Source of the DNA: an uncultured Marvinbryantia sp.
Lineage (GTDB): Bacteria; Bacillota; Clostridia; Lachnospirales; Lachnospiraceae
Direction: 5' to 3'
Assembly: GCA_934394985.1 (NCBI GenBank)
Contig: CAKRRF010000013.1
Coordinates: 1-62,703, forward strand
Length of the DNA stretch: 62,703 nucleotides
The notes under the pieces were generated by a model, which was given only the letters and a program-made list of their open reading frames with translations, ran no database searches and was not told the origin of the DNA. The stretch's first letter is position 1, and each line of letters begins with the position of its first letter. Shown here piece after piece: positions 27,372 to 36,432 of the stretch. The position numbers were made by a program, and so were the translations under genes.

Positions 27372-28612
27372 GAACTGGTTCCTTCCTCATTGTTTTCCAT
27401 GCGTTCTTCCTGCATGGAAGGTATGCGCTCCGTATCAGAAGTGTAGGCTACAAAGGTACAGATACACTTGCAAAAAGTCATACCCGCTTCTATTCTAACA
27501 TTTTTTTTCAATATTTGAACCCCTTTTTCTTTTTTTTCCGCAATAATTTTATCCATCTGCCGCATAGCCATCTTCTTCAGCTCCCGGTCAGCAAGAAGCT
27601 GTGGATATTCCTGATAAGATCTGACCCGTATTTTTCCCCAGATAACCGGAAGATAAAAATCGGAAAAAAGCGCAGCTTGATGTTCTTCTTGCAGCACCTC
27701 TGCCTGAGTATCTTTTGAAAGATCGAACTTTGTAGAAAAAAACAGGTGAAAGAACTTCAGATAATACTTATCTGTTTCATCAGAAAAAATGGTCTTCGTC
27801 TGTTCTCTTGGTATCGTGATGGTACAGGTATCTGTCATTTCCAGGATAACATCAGCATCCGCTTGGACGTACCGCCTGGAAATGACTTCATTTTCATCAT
27901 TTGTTATGGGTATCACGCCAGATACCAGCAGATCACCTTTCTGAATGCGCTGTCCGCTTTTCACACATGCGACACCTGATCGTGTAACAATATCTGCAAC
28001 AATTCCATCGCAGGCAGCAATCAGACTGGTACCACCTGTATCAGACAGCAGTTTCTGCGGTAATACCGGATATACAGAATCGGTATTTTCTTTCAGGTTG
28101 ATATCCAGAAGCGTCCCCTCTTTTTTGACAGCTACCCAGGTAACTTCCGGGAACGCATTCCGAATGTCAGCTGCAGTCTGTTTACAATCAATCTTTCTTT
28201 TCAAGCTGCCATACCCGATGCCGGAATCTTCCAGATACTGTATCAGCTGTTCTCTGGTAATTTCCTGATTTCCGTGAATTTCAATTTTCCATATATGAAG
28301 AGATAACAGATAAAGAAAAAAACAGCACCAGATCCATCCAAGTAAAAGAAACTTGCGTTTTCTGTGCTGCTTCAGAAAAAACGGAAATCCGCATTTCTGG
28401 TAAATGCTAATATGTATCCGGCATTTTTTTACCAGACGTTTGATTTTAAGGAAATCAGATGCTTTCATCATCATGGTAAACTGATCTTCTCCAGCTTTCA
28501 CCTGGCAGAGTGAAATTCCATTTCGTACACAGAGCTGGAAAAAACGTTCACAGGAGCTGCCGGTTACCACTACTTTCAGATATCCGGTCAGAATAGAATA
28601 TTCATGATGCAT
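27368..28612 (-). CDS. yqfD: Sporulation protein YqfD
   Basis: YqfD is a conserved membrane protein of endospore formers, expressed in the mother cell in Bacillus. The protein of about 414 residues has an N-terminal cytosolic region, one strong membrane helix (FLLLGWIWCCFFLYLLSLHI) and an extracytoplasmic domain containing WVAVKKEGTLLDINLKE. The open frame extends upstream into yqfC. The ATG at 28612 is preferred because AAAGG/AGG precedes it and it leaves a 13-base gap after yqfC. Confidence 0.9.
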   Translation of the reverse strand: MHHEYSILTGYLKVVVTGSSCERFFQLCVRNGISLCQVKAGEDQFTMMMKASDFLKIKRLVKKCRIHISIYQKCGFPFFLKQHRKRKFLLLGWIWCCFFLYLLSLHIWKIEIHGNQEITREQLIQYLEDSGIGYGSLKRKIDCKQTAADIRNAFPEVTWVAVKKEGTLLDINLKENTDSVYPVLPQKLLSDTGGTSLIAACDGIVADIVTRSGVACVKSGQRIQKGDLLVSGVIPITNDENEVISRRYVQADADVILEMTDTCTITIPREQTKTIFSDETDKYYLKFFHLFFSTKFDLSKDTQAEVLQEEHQAALFSDFYLPVIWGKIRVRSYQEYPQLLADRELKKMAMRQMDKIIAEKKEKGVQILKKNVRIEAGMTFCKCICTFVAYTSDTERIPSMQEERMENNEEGTSS

Positions 28613-28625
28613 ACATAACCTGCCT

Positions 28626-28895
28626 TTACAGAAAACTGATTTTTTCAATGCAGCCTGTCACGGTCAGCTGACTGCCAGAATATTGCAAAATCAGCAGGTT
28701 ATGACCAAGGAGTTCCATCTGACAGGACTTGCATTGCAGAAGAAGTCTTTTGCTATCGTAATGAAGAATCCTGGTGTAATTTTCCAGCTTCATCTGATGG
28801 GTGCCATATAACTGAAGATACGGGCAGCCAGAAGAGATTTCTGGTGGAATCTCCAAAGCTTCCATTGTTTTTCTGACTGTTCTGGCAAAAGACAT
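28626..28895 (-). CDS. yqfC: Sporulation protein YqfC
   Basis: The 89-residue protein matches YqfC in size, its beta-rich sequence ending in LTVTGCIEKISF and its position directly before yqfD. YqfC has no known biochemical activity; it belongs to the SigE regulon in Bacillus. A GGTGAGG ribosome-binding site precedes the ATG, and a SigE-like promoter is visible upstream. Confidence 0.88.
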   Translation of the reverse strand: MSFARTVRKTMEALEIPPEISSGCPYLQLYGTHQMKLENYTRILHYDSKRLLLQCKSCQMELLGHNLLILQYSGSQLTVTGCIEKISFL

Positions 28896-28923
28896 AGCCT
28901 CACCGACCGGTCTTGTTTTCTTA

Positions 28924-28952
28924 AAGATATGCTATGGTTTTCTCAGATATGT
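28924..28952 (-). promoter_or_regulatory. Possible SigE-type sporulation promoter of yqfC
   Basis: An ACATATC -35-like box (28946-28952) and CATATCTT -10-like box (28924-28931) are separated by 14 bp, resembling the mother-cell SigE consensus. No good sigma-A boxes occur here. It overlaps the end of the DUF2284 gene. Confidence 0.4.
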
Positions 28953-29503
28953 GTATCGTTTTGTTCTTCCCGATAAAAAATCAGGCCAAACCATGTAACC
29001 GTATGCATATCGGTATAAAAATCTATCTGATATTTTTCAGTCAGATCAACTACCAGGATACCATAGCTTTCGATACAGGGTATGGCAATATCCGGATGAC
29101 GGCATGGCTGTGGATAGGCACATTCCGGACAGATCTGGCAGGAATCTCCCGACAGCGCAAAACAGGAAATACCGGCATCACGAAAATCTTGCAGCAACTC
29201 TCTTGTAATCTCTTCGTGTGAGGTACGGGATGCCAGTGCCTCTGAAAAAACAGAAGAATCCGTGACTTCAGCCTGTGTAGTATAAAGCAGTACCCGATCA
29301 TAACTCTGACAGTGCTTTTTACATTCTTCCACCTTACCCACTCCAGGCGGACAAGACCAGGATTTGCCATAGCGTTCACATTCTGACTGGCAGATATGAC
29401 GTACTTTTTCCGAGAACACCAGTTCCGATGTATCACAGAAAGCATATTGAATCAAAGGATACTGACTAATGATTGTTTCTATTTTATCTGATATTGTTTC
29501 CAT
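28943..29503 (-). CDS. DUF2284 cysteine-rich metal-binding protein
   Basis: The 186-residue protein carries the DUF2284 pattern of clustered cysteines: CQSECERYGKSWSCPPGVG, CKKHCQSY and a C-terminal group CQICPECAYPQPCRHPD. These suggest an iron-sulfur or other metal centre. No function is established for the family, though it is frequent in anaerobes. It lies 12 bases after rlmH and is probably co-transcribed with it. Confidence 0.88.
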   Translation of the reverse strand: METISDKIETIISQYPLIQYAFCDTSELVFSEKVRHICQSECERYGKSWSCPPGVGKVEECKKHCQSYDRVLLYTTQAEVTDSSVFSEALASRTSHEEITRELLQDFRDAGISCFALSGDSCQICPECAYPQPCRHPDIAIPCIESYGILVVDLTEKYQIDFYTDMHTVTWFGLIFYREEQNDTHI

Positions 29504-29515
29504 ATAGTTTATCCT

Positions 29516-29995
29516 CTATTTGTGATAGGGCTCACCAAAAGAAATACGGTAACCGCGATAAATCTGTTCCAGAAGAATCACACGCATCAGCTGATGCGGA
29601 AATGTCATATCAGAAAAACTCAGGCTAAGATCAGCCATCCGAATGATGCGGTCATCCAGACCGAGTGACCCGCCGATAAAAAATATGATATGGCTGACAC
29701 CTCGAACACCCAGTTGTTCTATACAGGCAGAAAATTTTTCTGATGACATTTTCCTGCCCTGTATGGCAAGCACAATTTTAAAAGCATCTTCTTTTACATA
29801 TTTCAGCAGACGGTCTGCTTCTTTTGCCTTGATCAGATCCATTTCTGTCTGGCTGGCGCGGTCCGGTGTCTTTTCGTCCGGCACTTCAATAATCTCCAGC
29901 CTACAATATCTGGACAGACGTTTGGAATATTCCGCAATTGCATCACTGAAATATTTTTCTTTGATTTTTCCGACACAAAGAATCGTAATTTTCAT
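29516..29995 (-). CDS. rlmH: 23S rRNA (pseudouridine1915-N3)-methyltransferase
   Basis: RlmH is a SPOUT-fold enzyme that methylates pseudouridine 1915 in helix 69 of 23S rRNA using SAM. The 159-residue protein shows LAIQGRKMSSEKFS, FFIGGSLGL and the terminal QIYRGYRISFGEPYHK, which are family hallmarks of the knotted SAM site. A GAGGAG ribosome-binding site precedes the ATG. Confidence 0.97.
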   Translation of the reverse strand: MKITILCVGKIKEKYFSDAIAEYSKRLSRYCRLEIIEVPDEKTPDRASQTEMDLIKAKEADRLLKYVKEDAFKIVLAIQGRKMSSEKFSACIEQLGVRGVSHIIFFIGGSLGLDDRIIRMADLSLSFSDMTFPHQLMRVILLEQIYRGYRISFGEPYHK

Positions 29996-30035
29996 AATGG
30001 CTCCTCTGTCTGAATTCAGGAACAGATATGGAAAA

Positions 30036-30062
30036 AGGGCTACAGTATATCACTGCAGTCCT
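30036..30062 (-). terminator. Intrinsic terminator after nfnB
   Basis: An imperfect 11-bp stem (one mismatch, one G-T pair) with a 5-base loop is followed on the minus strand by TTTTT. It lies about 25 bases past the nfnB stop. Confidence 0.75.
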
Positions 30063-30087
30063 CTTTCCCGTTTTTATGTTCCCGTAC

Positions 30088-31476
30088 TTATTTATTGCTT
30101 AAAAATTCGTGAATTCCTTTTGCTGCTGCTTTACCTGCTCCCATGGCAAGGATAACAGTAGCTGCACCGGTAACAGCATCACCACCGGCATATACGCCAT
30201 CTTTTGATGTCTTACCAGTCTCTTCATCCGCAATGATGCATTTACGTTTGTTGACATCCAGACCAATCGTGGTAGAAGAAATCAGTGGGTTTGGTGAAGT
30301 ACCAAGGGACATGATTACCGTATCTACATCCAGTACAAATTCGGATCCAGGAATCTCAACAGGACGTCTTCTTCCGGACGCATCCGGCTCACCAAGCTCC
30401 ATACGGATACATTTCATACCGGCAACGGCATCATCTTCATTTACCAGAATCTCGGTAGGATTGGTCAACAGATCAAAGATCACGCCTTCTTCTTTTGCGT
30501 GATGTACTTCTTCTGCTCTTGCAGGAAGTTCAGCCTCACTTCTTCTGTATACAATATGTACTTCCGCTCCGAGACGAAGTGCTGTTCTGGCAGCATCCAT
30601 TGCAACGTTACCACCGCCGACAACGGCTACTTTTTTACCTCTTACGATTGGTGTATCATAATCTTCACGGAATGCCTTCATCAGGTTGTTTCTGGTAAGA
30701 TATTCATTGGCAGAGAACACACCCTTTGCGGTCTCTCCCGGAATACCCATAAACATCGGAAGACCTGCACCAGAACCGATAAATACCGCTTCAAAGCCTT
30801 CTTCATCCATCAGTTCATCAATGGTGATGGAACGTCCGATGATAACGTTTGTTTCGATCTTAACACCGAGCGCTTTGACATTTTCCACTTCTTTTGCCAC
30901 AACATCCAGCTTTGGAAGACGGAATTCAGGAATACCATATACGAGAACGCCGCCGGCTTCGTGCAGAGCTTCAAAAATAGTAACATCATAACCAAGCTTT
31001 GCAAGATCGCCTGCACAGGTAAGGCCGGAAGGACCGGAACCGATCACTGCCACTTTTTTGCCGTTTTTCTCAGCAGCAGGAGCTGGTTTCATGCCGTTCT
31101 CTCTTGCCCAGTCAGCCACAAAACGTTCCAGCTTACCGATGGAAACCGCTTCCCCTTTGATACCGCGAATACATTTCCCTTCACACTGGCTTTCCTGTGG
31201 GCAGACACGACCGCAGATAGCAGGAAGTGCAGAAGACTCAGAGATTACCTTATAGGCTTCTGCAAAGTTTCCCTCTTTTACTTCATGAATAAATCCCGGA
31301 ATATTAATATTAACAGGACATCCCTGCACACACTTTGCATTTTTACAGTTCAGGCATCTGGAAGCTTCTTCCATTGCCTCTTCTTTATTATATCCAAGAC
31401 ATACTTCGTCAAAATTAGTTGCTCTGACCTGTGGATCCTGTTCTCTGACAGGAACTTTCTTTAATACATCTGCCAT
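30088..31476 (-). CDS. nfnB: NADH-dependent ferredoxin:NADP+ oxidoreductase, large subunit (NfnB)
   Basis: NfnB is the NADP(H)-binding half of the electron-bifurcating transhydrogenase NfnAB, which couples ferredoxin and NADH oxidation to NADP reduction. The 462-residue protein has two four-cysteine sets for [4Fe-4S] clusters (C41, C44, C49, C53 and C88, C92, C98, C102). It also has FAD- and NADP-binding Rossmann motifs (VIGSGPSGLTCAGDLAKLG and VVGGGNVAMDAARTALRLG). It resembles the small subunit of glutamate synthase and is often mislabelled gltA. The start overlaps the nfnA stop (TAATG) with a GGAGGTG ribosome-binding site, so both subunits are coupled. Confidence 0.9.
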   Translation of the reverse strand: MADVLKKVPVREQDPQVRATNFDEVCLGYNKEEAMEEASRCLNCKNAKCVQGCPVNINIPGFIHEVKEGNFAEAYKVISESSALPAICGRVCPQESQCEGKCIRGIKGEAVSIGKLERFVADWARENGMKPAPAAEKNGKKVAVIGSGPSGLTCAGDLAKLGYDVTIFEALHEAGGVLVYGIPEFRLPKLDVVAKEVENVKALGVKIETNVIIGRSITIDELMDEEGFEAVFIGSGAGLPMFMGIPGETAKGVFSANEYLTRNNLMKAFREDYDTPIVRGKKVAVVGGGNVAMDAARTALRLGAEVHIVYRRSEAELPARAEEVHHAKEEGVIFDLLTNPTEILVNEDDAVAGMKCIRMELGEPDASGRRRPVEIPGSEFVLDVDTVIMSLGTSPNPLISSTTIGLDVNKRKCIIADEETGKTSKDGVYAGGDAVTGAATVILAMGAGKAAAKGIHEFLSNK

Positions 31477-32366
31477 TATTTGTCACCTCCACAATTTCCA
31501 CATCCGCCATGATGTGTTTCACCTTCACGCAGTTTTAATAAAGCACGGCCTTCTTCTGTCTTGTAGAGTGCCTGTCTCTTCATGGCTACGTCAAAATCAA
31601 TTTTATGACCGTCAAATTCAGGGCCGTCTACGCAGGCAAATTTCACATCATCGCCTACCATAACTCGACAGGCACCGCACATACCGGTTCCGTCTACCAT
31701 GATCGGATTCATGCTGACAATGGTCGGAATGTTTAATTTCTTAGTGGTCAGACAGCAGAATTTCATCATAATCATAGGTCCGATCGCAACACAGTGATCA
31801 TAAGTCTTTCCTTCTTTTGTTACCAGATCTTCGATAACTTTGGTAACCATTCCGCTTCTTCCGTAAGAACCGTCATCTGTTGTAATATAAAGGTTTCCTG
31901 CTACTTCCTGAAGTTCTTTTTCCAGGATAACCAGATCTTTTGTCTTTGCACCGACAATCACATCCACATCTACCCCATGCTCATGCAGCCATTTTACCTG
32001 AGGATAAACAGGAGCTGTTCCCACACCGCCTGCAACAAACAGAATTTTTTTCTTCTTAACTTCTTCCAGAGGCTCGGTACATAAATCAGACGGCTGACCA
32101 AGTGGACCTACAAAATCTCTGAAGCTGTCACCTGCCTGAAGTCGTGTAAACTTTTCGGTTGAAGCTCCGATAGGCTGGAAAACAATGGTAATGGTGCCAG
32201 CCTCACGATCGTAATCACAAATTGTAAGCGGAATTCGTTCGCCTACTTCATCCATTTTTACAATGACAAACTGCCCCGGCAGGCAGTGCTTTGCAACACG
32301 AGGTGCTTCCACAACCATCTCATAGATGTTGCCGGCAAGCTTACCTGCTTTTAAAATTTTGTACAT
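31476..32366 (-). CDS. nfnA: NADH-dependent ferredoxin:NADP+ oxidoreductase, small subunit (NfnA)
   Basis: NfnA carries FAD, a [2Fe-2S] cluster and the NADH site. The 296-residue protein has an FNR-like fold with RIPLTICDYD (FAD), FVAGGVGTAPVYPQVKWL (nucleotide) and a C-terminal cysteine set in GMCGACRVMVGD and FACVDGPEFDGH. The open frame extends upstream, but the ATG at 32366 has GGAGG at ideal distance. It is also related to the dihydroorotate dehydrogenase electron-transfer subunit; pairing with nfnB decides the call. A strong promoter lies immediately upstream. Confidence 0.9.
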   Translation of the reverse strand: MYKILKAGKLAGNIYEMVVEAPRVAKHCLPGQFVIVKMDEVGERIPLTICDYDREAGTITIVFQPIGASTEKFTRLQAGDSFRDFVGPLGQPSDLCTEPLEEVKKKKILFVAGGVGTAPVYPQVKWLHEHGVDVDVIVGAKTKDLVILEKELQEVAGNLYITTDDGSYGRSGMVTKVIEDLVTKEGKTYDHCVAIGPMIMMKFCCLTTKKLNIPTIVSMNPIMVDGTGMCGACRVMVGDDVKFACVDGPEFDGHKIDFDVAMKRQALYKTEEGRALLKLREGETHHGGCGNCGGDK

Positions 32367-32423
32367 AAACTTTTCCTCCTTTATACTATGCCTTTCACAG
32401 GCTAAATCACCAAAATCTATTAA

Positions 32424-32452
32424 ATAATACTTCATTTAGCAATATTCGTCAA
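32424..32452 (-). promoter_or_regulatory. Sigma-A promoter of nfnAB
   Basis: TTGACG (32447-32452) and TATTAT (32424-32429) are separated by 17 bp. The promoter straddles the ftsK stop codon, so nfnAB is transcribed independently of ftsK. Confidence 0.75.
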
Positions 32453-35441
32453 TATATTGTTCGAATTCCTCCATGGACATCAGCACCTTACGGGGCTTGG
32501 TTCCTTCCTCAGGTCCAACCACACCGGCTTCTGAAAGCTGATCCATAATACGTGCCGCACGGTTAAATCCGATCTTAAATACACGCTGCAGCATACCGAT
32601 AGAAGCTTTATCTTTTTCAATTATGAATTTACCGGCTTCCACGAAATGAGCATCCAGTTCATTACCACCGGAGGCTCCGCCCAGTGAAACCGGAGAGCTT
32701 TGTGCCACGGTATTCATGCGGGCTTCCATTTGTTTATGATAAACGCTCATATCATTTTTCTGTGTCAGGAATTCCGTTACTTTACTGACTTCCGCATCTG
32801 ACACAAAAGAGCCCTGTACACGAACCGGTTTGGAATATCCTTGCGGATAGAATAACATATCCCCTTTCCCAAGCAGTTTTTCTGCCCCTGTCATATCAAG
32901 GATTGTTCTGGAATCAACACCGCTGGTGACAGAAAATGCAATTCTGGACGGCATATTCGCTTTAATCAAGCCGGTAATAACATTTACCGAAGGTCTCTGC
33001 GTAGCTATGATCAGATGAATACCCGCTGCTCTTGCAAGCTGTGCCAGACGGCAGATGGCATCTTCTACTTCACCCGGAGCCACCATCATCAGATCGGCAA
33101 GCTCATCTACAATAATCACAATCTGCGGAAGCTTCTTTGGTTTATCAGGTGTATCTATATCTGCAAGCTGTTCTACTTTGGCATTATATCCCTTCAGGTC
33201 GCGGACGCCTGCATCTGCAAACTTCTGGTAACGATCCGTCATTTCCGCCACACCCCAGTTCAATGCGCCGGAAGCTTTCTTCGGATCGGTTACAACCGGA
33301 ATAAATAAATGCGGAATACCGTTATAAACGCTAAGCTCTACCACTTTAGGATCAATCATAATCAGTTTCACATCTTCCGGATTCGCTTTATATATAATAC
33401 TCATAATGAGTGTATTAATGCAGACAGATTTACCGGAGCCTGTGGCACCTGCAATCAACAGATGCGGCATTTTCGCAATATCGGTAACAACAGCCTTTCC
33501 TGCAATGTCTTTTCCCACTGCAAAGGAAAGATCCGATCTGGCGTTCTGAAATTCATCAGACTCCAGAAGTTCCCGCAGATATACGGCGCTGTTTTCTTTA
33601 TTCGGTACTTCGATTCCCACAGCTGCTTTTCCCGGAATCGGTGCTTCGATACGAATATCTTCTGCTGCCAGATTCAGCTTGATATCATCCGCCAGACTGA
33701 CGATACGGCTTACCTTCACTCCCTGTTCCGGCTGAAGCTCATAACGGGTAACAGCCGGTCCGCAGCTGACATTAGTGACTGTTACATTAACACCAAAGCT
33801 GTGAAGTGTTTCCTGCAGCTTTCTGGCAGTCTCTGTCACTTCATCATTCGAATTGCCTCCGGAGGATCCGGATGGTTTTTTCAGGAGATCCAGCGGCGGA
33901 AATACATACTCTGCTTTCGGTATTTCCTCATTTTGCTTAATTTCCTCAGCTACACTATCGACGGCCTCTTCCTGCTCTTCTTTGGATGAATGTGGATTTC
34001 TGATTTTTGTTCTTGCAGTAATCTCCTCAGCTGCTTCTGGCAATTCACAATCTGTATCACCTTTTGGACGGACATTCTCCTGCAAAGAATCATCTTCTTC
34101 CTTAGGAAGTACGATTTTCTTATCCGATATCACAGATTCTTTTACCGCATCGGCTGCCTGCACCCGCTCGCTCTTTCTGGCAGCTGCTTCCTGCAGAAAT
34201 TCCGGCATTCCAAGAGCAGGCTCTCTCGATGCTGTTGTCGGAACTGTTGTAGCAGAAGAAATCATCTGTGAACTTCCATTTCTCTGGATGGTAAAGTTCA
34301 GTTCCGGAACAGCAGCTGTTTCTTTCTCTGTTTCTTTTTTTGCAACAGGAGCCGTATCTTTCAGCTCAGGAACGGCCTCTTTTGCTTTTTTGGCACAGGA
34401 AGGATCCAGTACCGAAGATATGGTACTGTTCTGTCTTTGGGATACCTTAGGTACCACTTCGTGAATTTCTTCAGATACCGGAAGATTCATATCAAAGGTA
34501 GTATTCTTACTGACCCCTGTAACGATACGTTCCCGTCTTGGTTCTCTGATCTCTTTTGCCAGGCTGTGGTTCGTCTGACGAATTTCGTCAATTTTACGCT
34601 GCATCTGCGCCTGTTCTTCCAGTCTGCTGCGTGTTTTTCTCTGATGATTCAGTTCTCTCTGCATCTGTTTCCGTGTCCTTGCCTGTCCAATGGCATCTCC
34701 GCCTTCCGACCGGATACTGTCAAAAATAGAATATCCGGTCAGCAGTATCATACTGATCATGAACAGAATCATATTACAAATCCAGGTACCGATTTCTCCC
34801 AGCGCAGCATGAAACAGACTGTAAATCATTCCGCCCGCCAGTCCACCTCCACTTCTGGTATTCCTACTGATCGTATAGTATTCATTTACCGTTACGGAAG
34901 ATGATACAGGCTCAGAAACCAGAGTGAAAAAGCAGCATAAGGACATGACCAGAAGCGTAACCGCCAGTATCTTCATCCATGCCTGCTTTCGTCCACGATT
35001 GGCGATCAGAAACGCCGTGATAAAGAATAAAATAACTGGCTGCGCATAAGCCATTATGCCAAAAATTCCAAAAAAGAATCCGCTGATGGCTTTGCCAGTC
35101 GTTCCGCCTGCTTCAAACACTGTACCTAAAAATAAAATGATGCAAAATGCAAGTATCACCCAGAGCAGGATCTCTGCCCATACCGGAGTACCTGTTTTTT
35201 TACGTCTGGATATGTCCGGTACTTCTACAGACTGACGTTTTGCACGACTTTCTGTCTTTGCCCGGGCACCGGAGGACTTTATCTGCCTGCCCCTGTTGGA
35301 ACTGTCTTTTTTTGCAGCAGACTGTCTGCTGCTGTTTTTTGAAGCAGTTGTTTTTCTTGTTTCCGTTTTTCCGGCCGTCTTTTTGGAAGCTGAGGTTTTC
35401 TTTTTTGTCTGATCTGCGGATGTTGTTTTTTTTGTTGCCAT
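32436..35441 (-). CDS. ftsK: DNA translocase FtsK/SpoIIIE
   Basis: This hexameric DNA pump clears chromosomes from the septum in division and sporulation. The 1001-residue protein has a lysine/serine/threonine-rich start (1-70), four membrane segments (about 87-240) and a long charged linker (about 240-520). The motor domain has Walker A GATGSGKSVCINTLIMS and Walker B-type IIVDELADLMM, and the C-terminal winged-helix gamma domain includes MLQRVFKIGFNRAARIMDQL. Whether it acts as FtsK, SpoIIIE or both cannot be told. tepA upstream is also its neighbour in Bacillus. Confidence 0.95.
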   Translation of the reverse strand: MATKKTTSADQTKKKTSASKKTAGKTETRKTTASKNSSRQSAAKKDSSNRGRQIKSSGARAKTESRAKRQSVEVPDISRRKKTGTPVWAEILLWVILAFCIILFLGTVFEAGGTTGKAISGFFFGIFGIMAYAQPVILFFITAFLIANRGRKQAWMKILAVTLLVMSLCCFFTLVSEPVSSSVTVNEYYTISRNTRSGGGLAGGMIYSLFHAALGEIGTWICNMILFMISMILLTGYSIFDSIRSEGGDAIGQARTRKQMQRELNHQRKTRSRLEEQAQMQRKIDEIRQTNHSLAKEIREPRRERIVTGVSKNTTFDMNLPVSEEIHEVVPKVSQRQNSTISSVLDPSCAKKAKEAVPELKDTAPVAKKETEKETAAVPELNFTIQRNGSSQMISSATTVPTTASREPALGMPEFLQEAAARKSERVQAADAVKESVISDKKIVLPKEEDDSLQENVRPKGDTDCELPEAAEEITARTKIRNPHSSKEEQEEAVDSVAEEIKQNEEIPKAEYVFPPLDLLKKPSGSSGGNSNDEVTETARKLQETLHSFGVNVTVTNVSCGPAVTRYELQPEQGVKVSRIVSLADDIKLNLAAEDIRIEAPIPGKAAVGIEVPNKENSAVYLRELLESDEFQNARSDLSFAVGKDIAGKAVVTDIAKMPHLLIAGATGSGKSVCINTLIMSIIYKANPEDVKLIMIDPKVVELSVYNGIPHLFIPVVTDPKKASGALNWGVAEMTDRYQKFADAGVRDLKGYNAKVEQLADIDTPDKPKKLPQIVIIVDELADLMMVAPGEVEDAICRLAQLARAAGIHLIIATQRPSVNVITGLIKANMPSRIAFSVTSGVDSRTILDMTGAEKLLGKGDMLFYPQGYSKPVRVQGSFVSDAEVSKVTEFLTQKNDMSVYHKQMEARMNTVAQSSPVSLGGASGGNELDAHFVEAGKFIIEKDKASIGMLQRVFKIGFNRAARIMDQLSEAGVVGPEEGTKPRKVLMSMEEFEQYIDEYC

Positions 35442-35459
35442 ATTCTCTCCCTTAAATTA

Positions 35460-36338
35460 CTAACTCATAACAATATGCCCGATTATGGAAATACTTCCAA
35501 GAATCAGACAGTAGATTGCAAATCCCCTGAATTTTTTTCTTCTGACAATGGCCAGCATCCTGCGACAGCTGAAATATCCCACAATTCCTGCCGTCACTGC
35601 GCCTGCCAGATAAATAAAAAACTGAGCTATGCTGACACTGCCAGAAGTGATCTGACCAATTTCCAGACAAGATGCACCTATAATAGCCGGAATCGCCATA
35701 ATAAAAGAATATTTCACTGCGAAACGCCTGTCATAGCCACTGATCAGGCAGGCTGAAATGGTTGCCCCGGAACGTGACAATCCCGGAAGCGTACTGATAC
35801 CCTGTGCAATCCCGATCAGAAAAGAACTGGTAAAGCTGATATCCTTTGGAATTTTCTTTCCCGTTTCCGATACATCTGCAATAATCAGAAAGATCGCAGT
35901 CAGAATCAGTCCGATCCCAGGTGCCAGCAGTGAATCAGAAGCCAGTTCTACCAGATCTCTGGCTTCATAGCCGATGACAGCTGTCGGTACTGTGGCGCAA
36001 AGCACCATAACGACAAATCGTCGATAATTGTTATGTAATATTTTTTTATATCTTCTGGCATCCTTTTCTTTTTTGTTATGGAGTAAAATCAGGACATTTG
36101 CCCTGATATCAGCCAGAATGCGGATAGTTTCTCCGATCAGCCGCAGTACATCTTTACGAAATACAATACAGATTGTAATAACAGTGCCCAGATGAAGCAG
36201 TACATCAAAAAGCAGTCCGCCATCTGTCTGTATCCCAAACAGATTCCGTAGAACGGACAGATGACCAGAACTGCTGACTGGCAAAAACTCTGTGACACCT
36301 TGAACGATGCCCAAAAAAACTGACTGTATGAATGTCAT
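35460..36338 (-). CDS. uppP: Undecaprenyl-diphosphatase UppP (BacA family)
   Basis: UppP recycles undecaprenyl diphosphate to the monophosphate lipid carrier for cell wall synthesis; overproduction gives bacitracin resistance in other species. The 292-residue membrane protein has the N-terminal motif GIVQGVTEFLPVSSSGHL and the central IGIAQGISTLPGLSRSGATI, both active-site signatures. The ATG at 36338 with AAGGAG upstream is the start. Confidence 0.96.
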   Translation of the reverse strand: MTFIQSVFLGIVQGVTEFLPVSSSGHLSVLRNLFGIQTDGGLLFDVLLHLGTVITICIVFRKDVLRLIGETIRILADIRANVLILLHNKKEKDARRYKKILHNNYRRFVVMVLCATVPTAVIGYEARDLVELASDSLLAPGIGLILTAIFLIIADVSETGKKIPKDISFTSSFLIGIAQGISTLPGLSRSGATISACLISGYDRRFAVKYSFIMAIPAIIGASCLEIGQITSGSVSIAQFFIYLAGAVTAGIVGYFSCRRMLAIVRRKKFRGFAIYCLILGSISIIGHIVMS

Positions 36339-36380
36339 TTTATTCTCCTTACCCGTGCATATGCACACATGATTATTAAA

Positions 36381-36409
36381 ATTATAGCATATTTTTAAAA
36401 TCTGTACAA
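36381..36409 (-). promoter_or_regulatory. Sigma-A promoter of uppP
   Basis: TTGTAC (36404-36409) and TATAAT (36381-36386) are separated by 17 bp, just after the end of tepA. Confidence 0.7.
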
Positions 36410-36432
36410 ATACTATCTCCGGAGGGTCTGCG

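Noticed and set aside
30499..31464. Plus-strand frame of 321 codons
   Set aside because: It is antisense to nfnB with no ribosome-binding site or recognisable domain; nfnB is certain.
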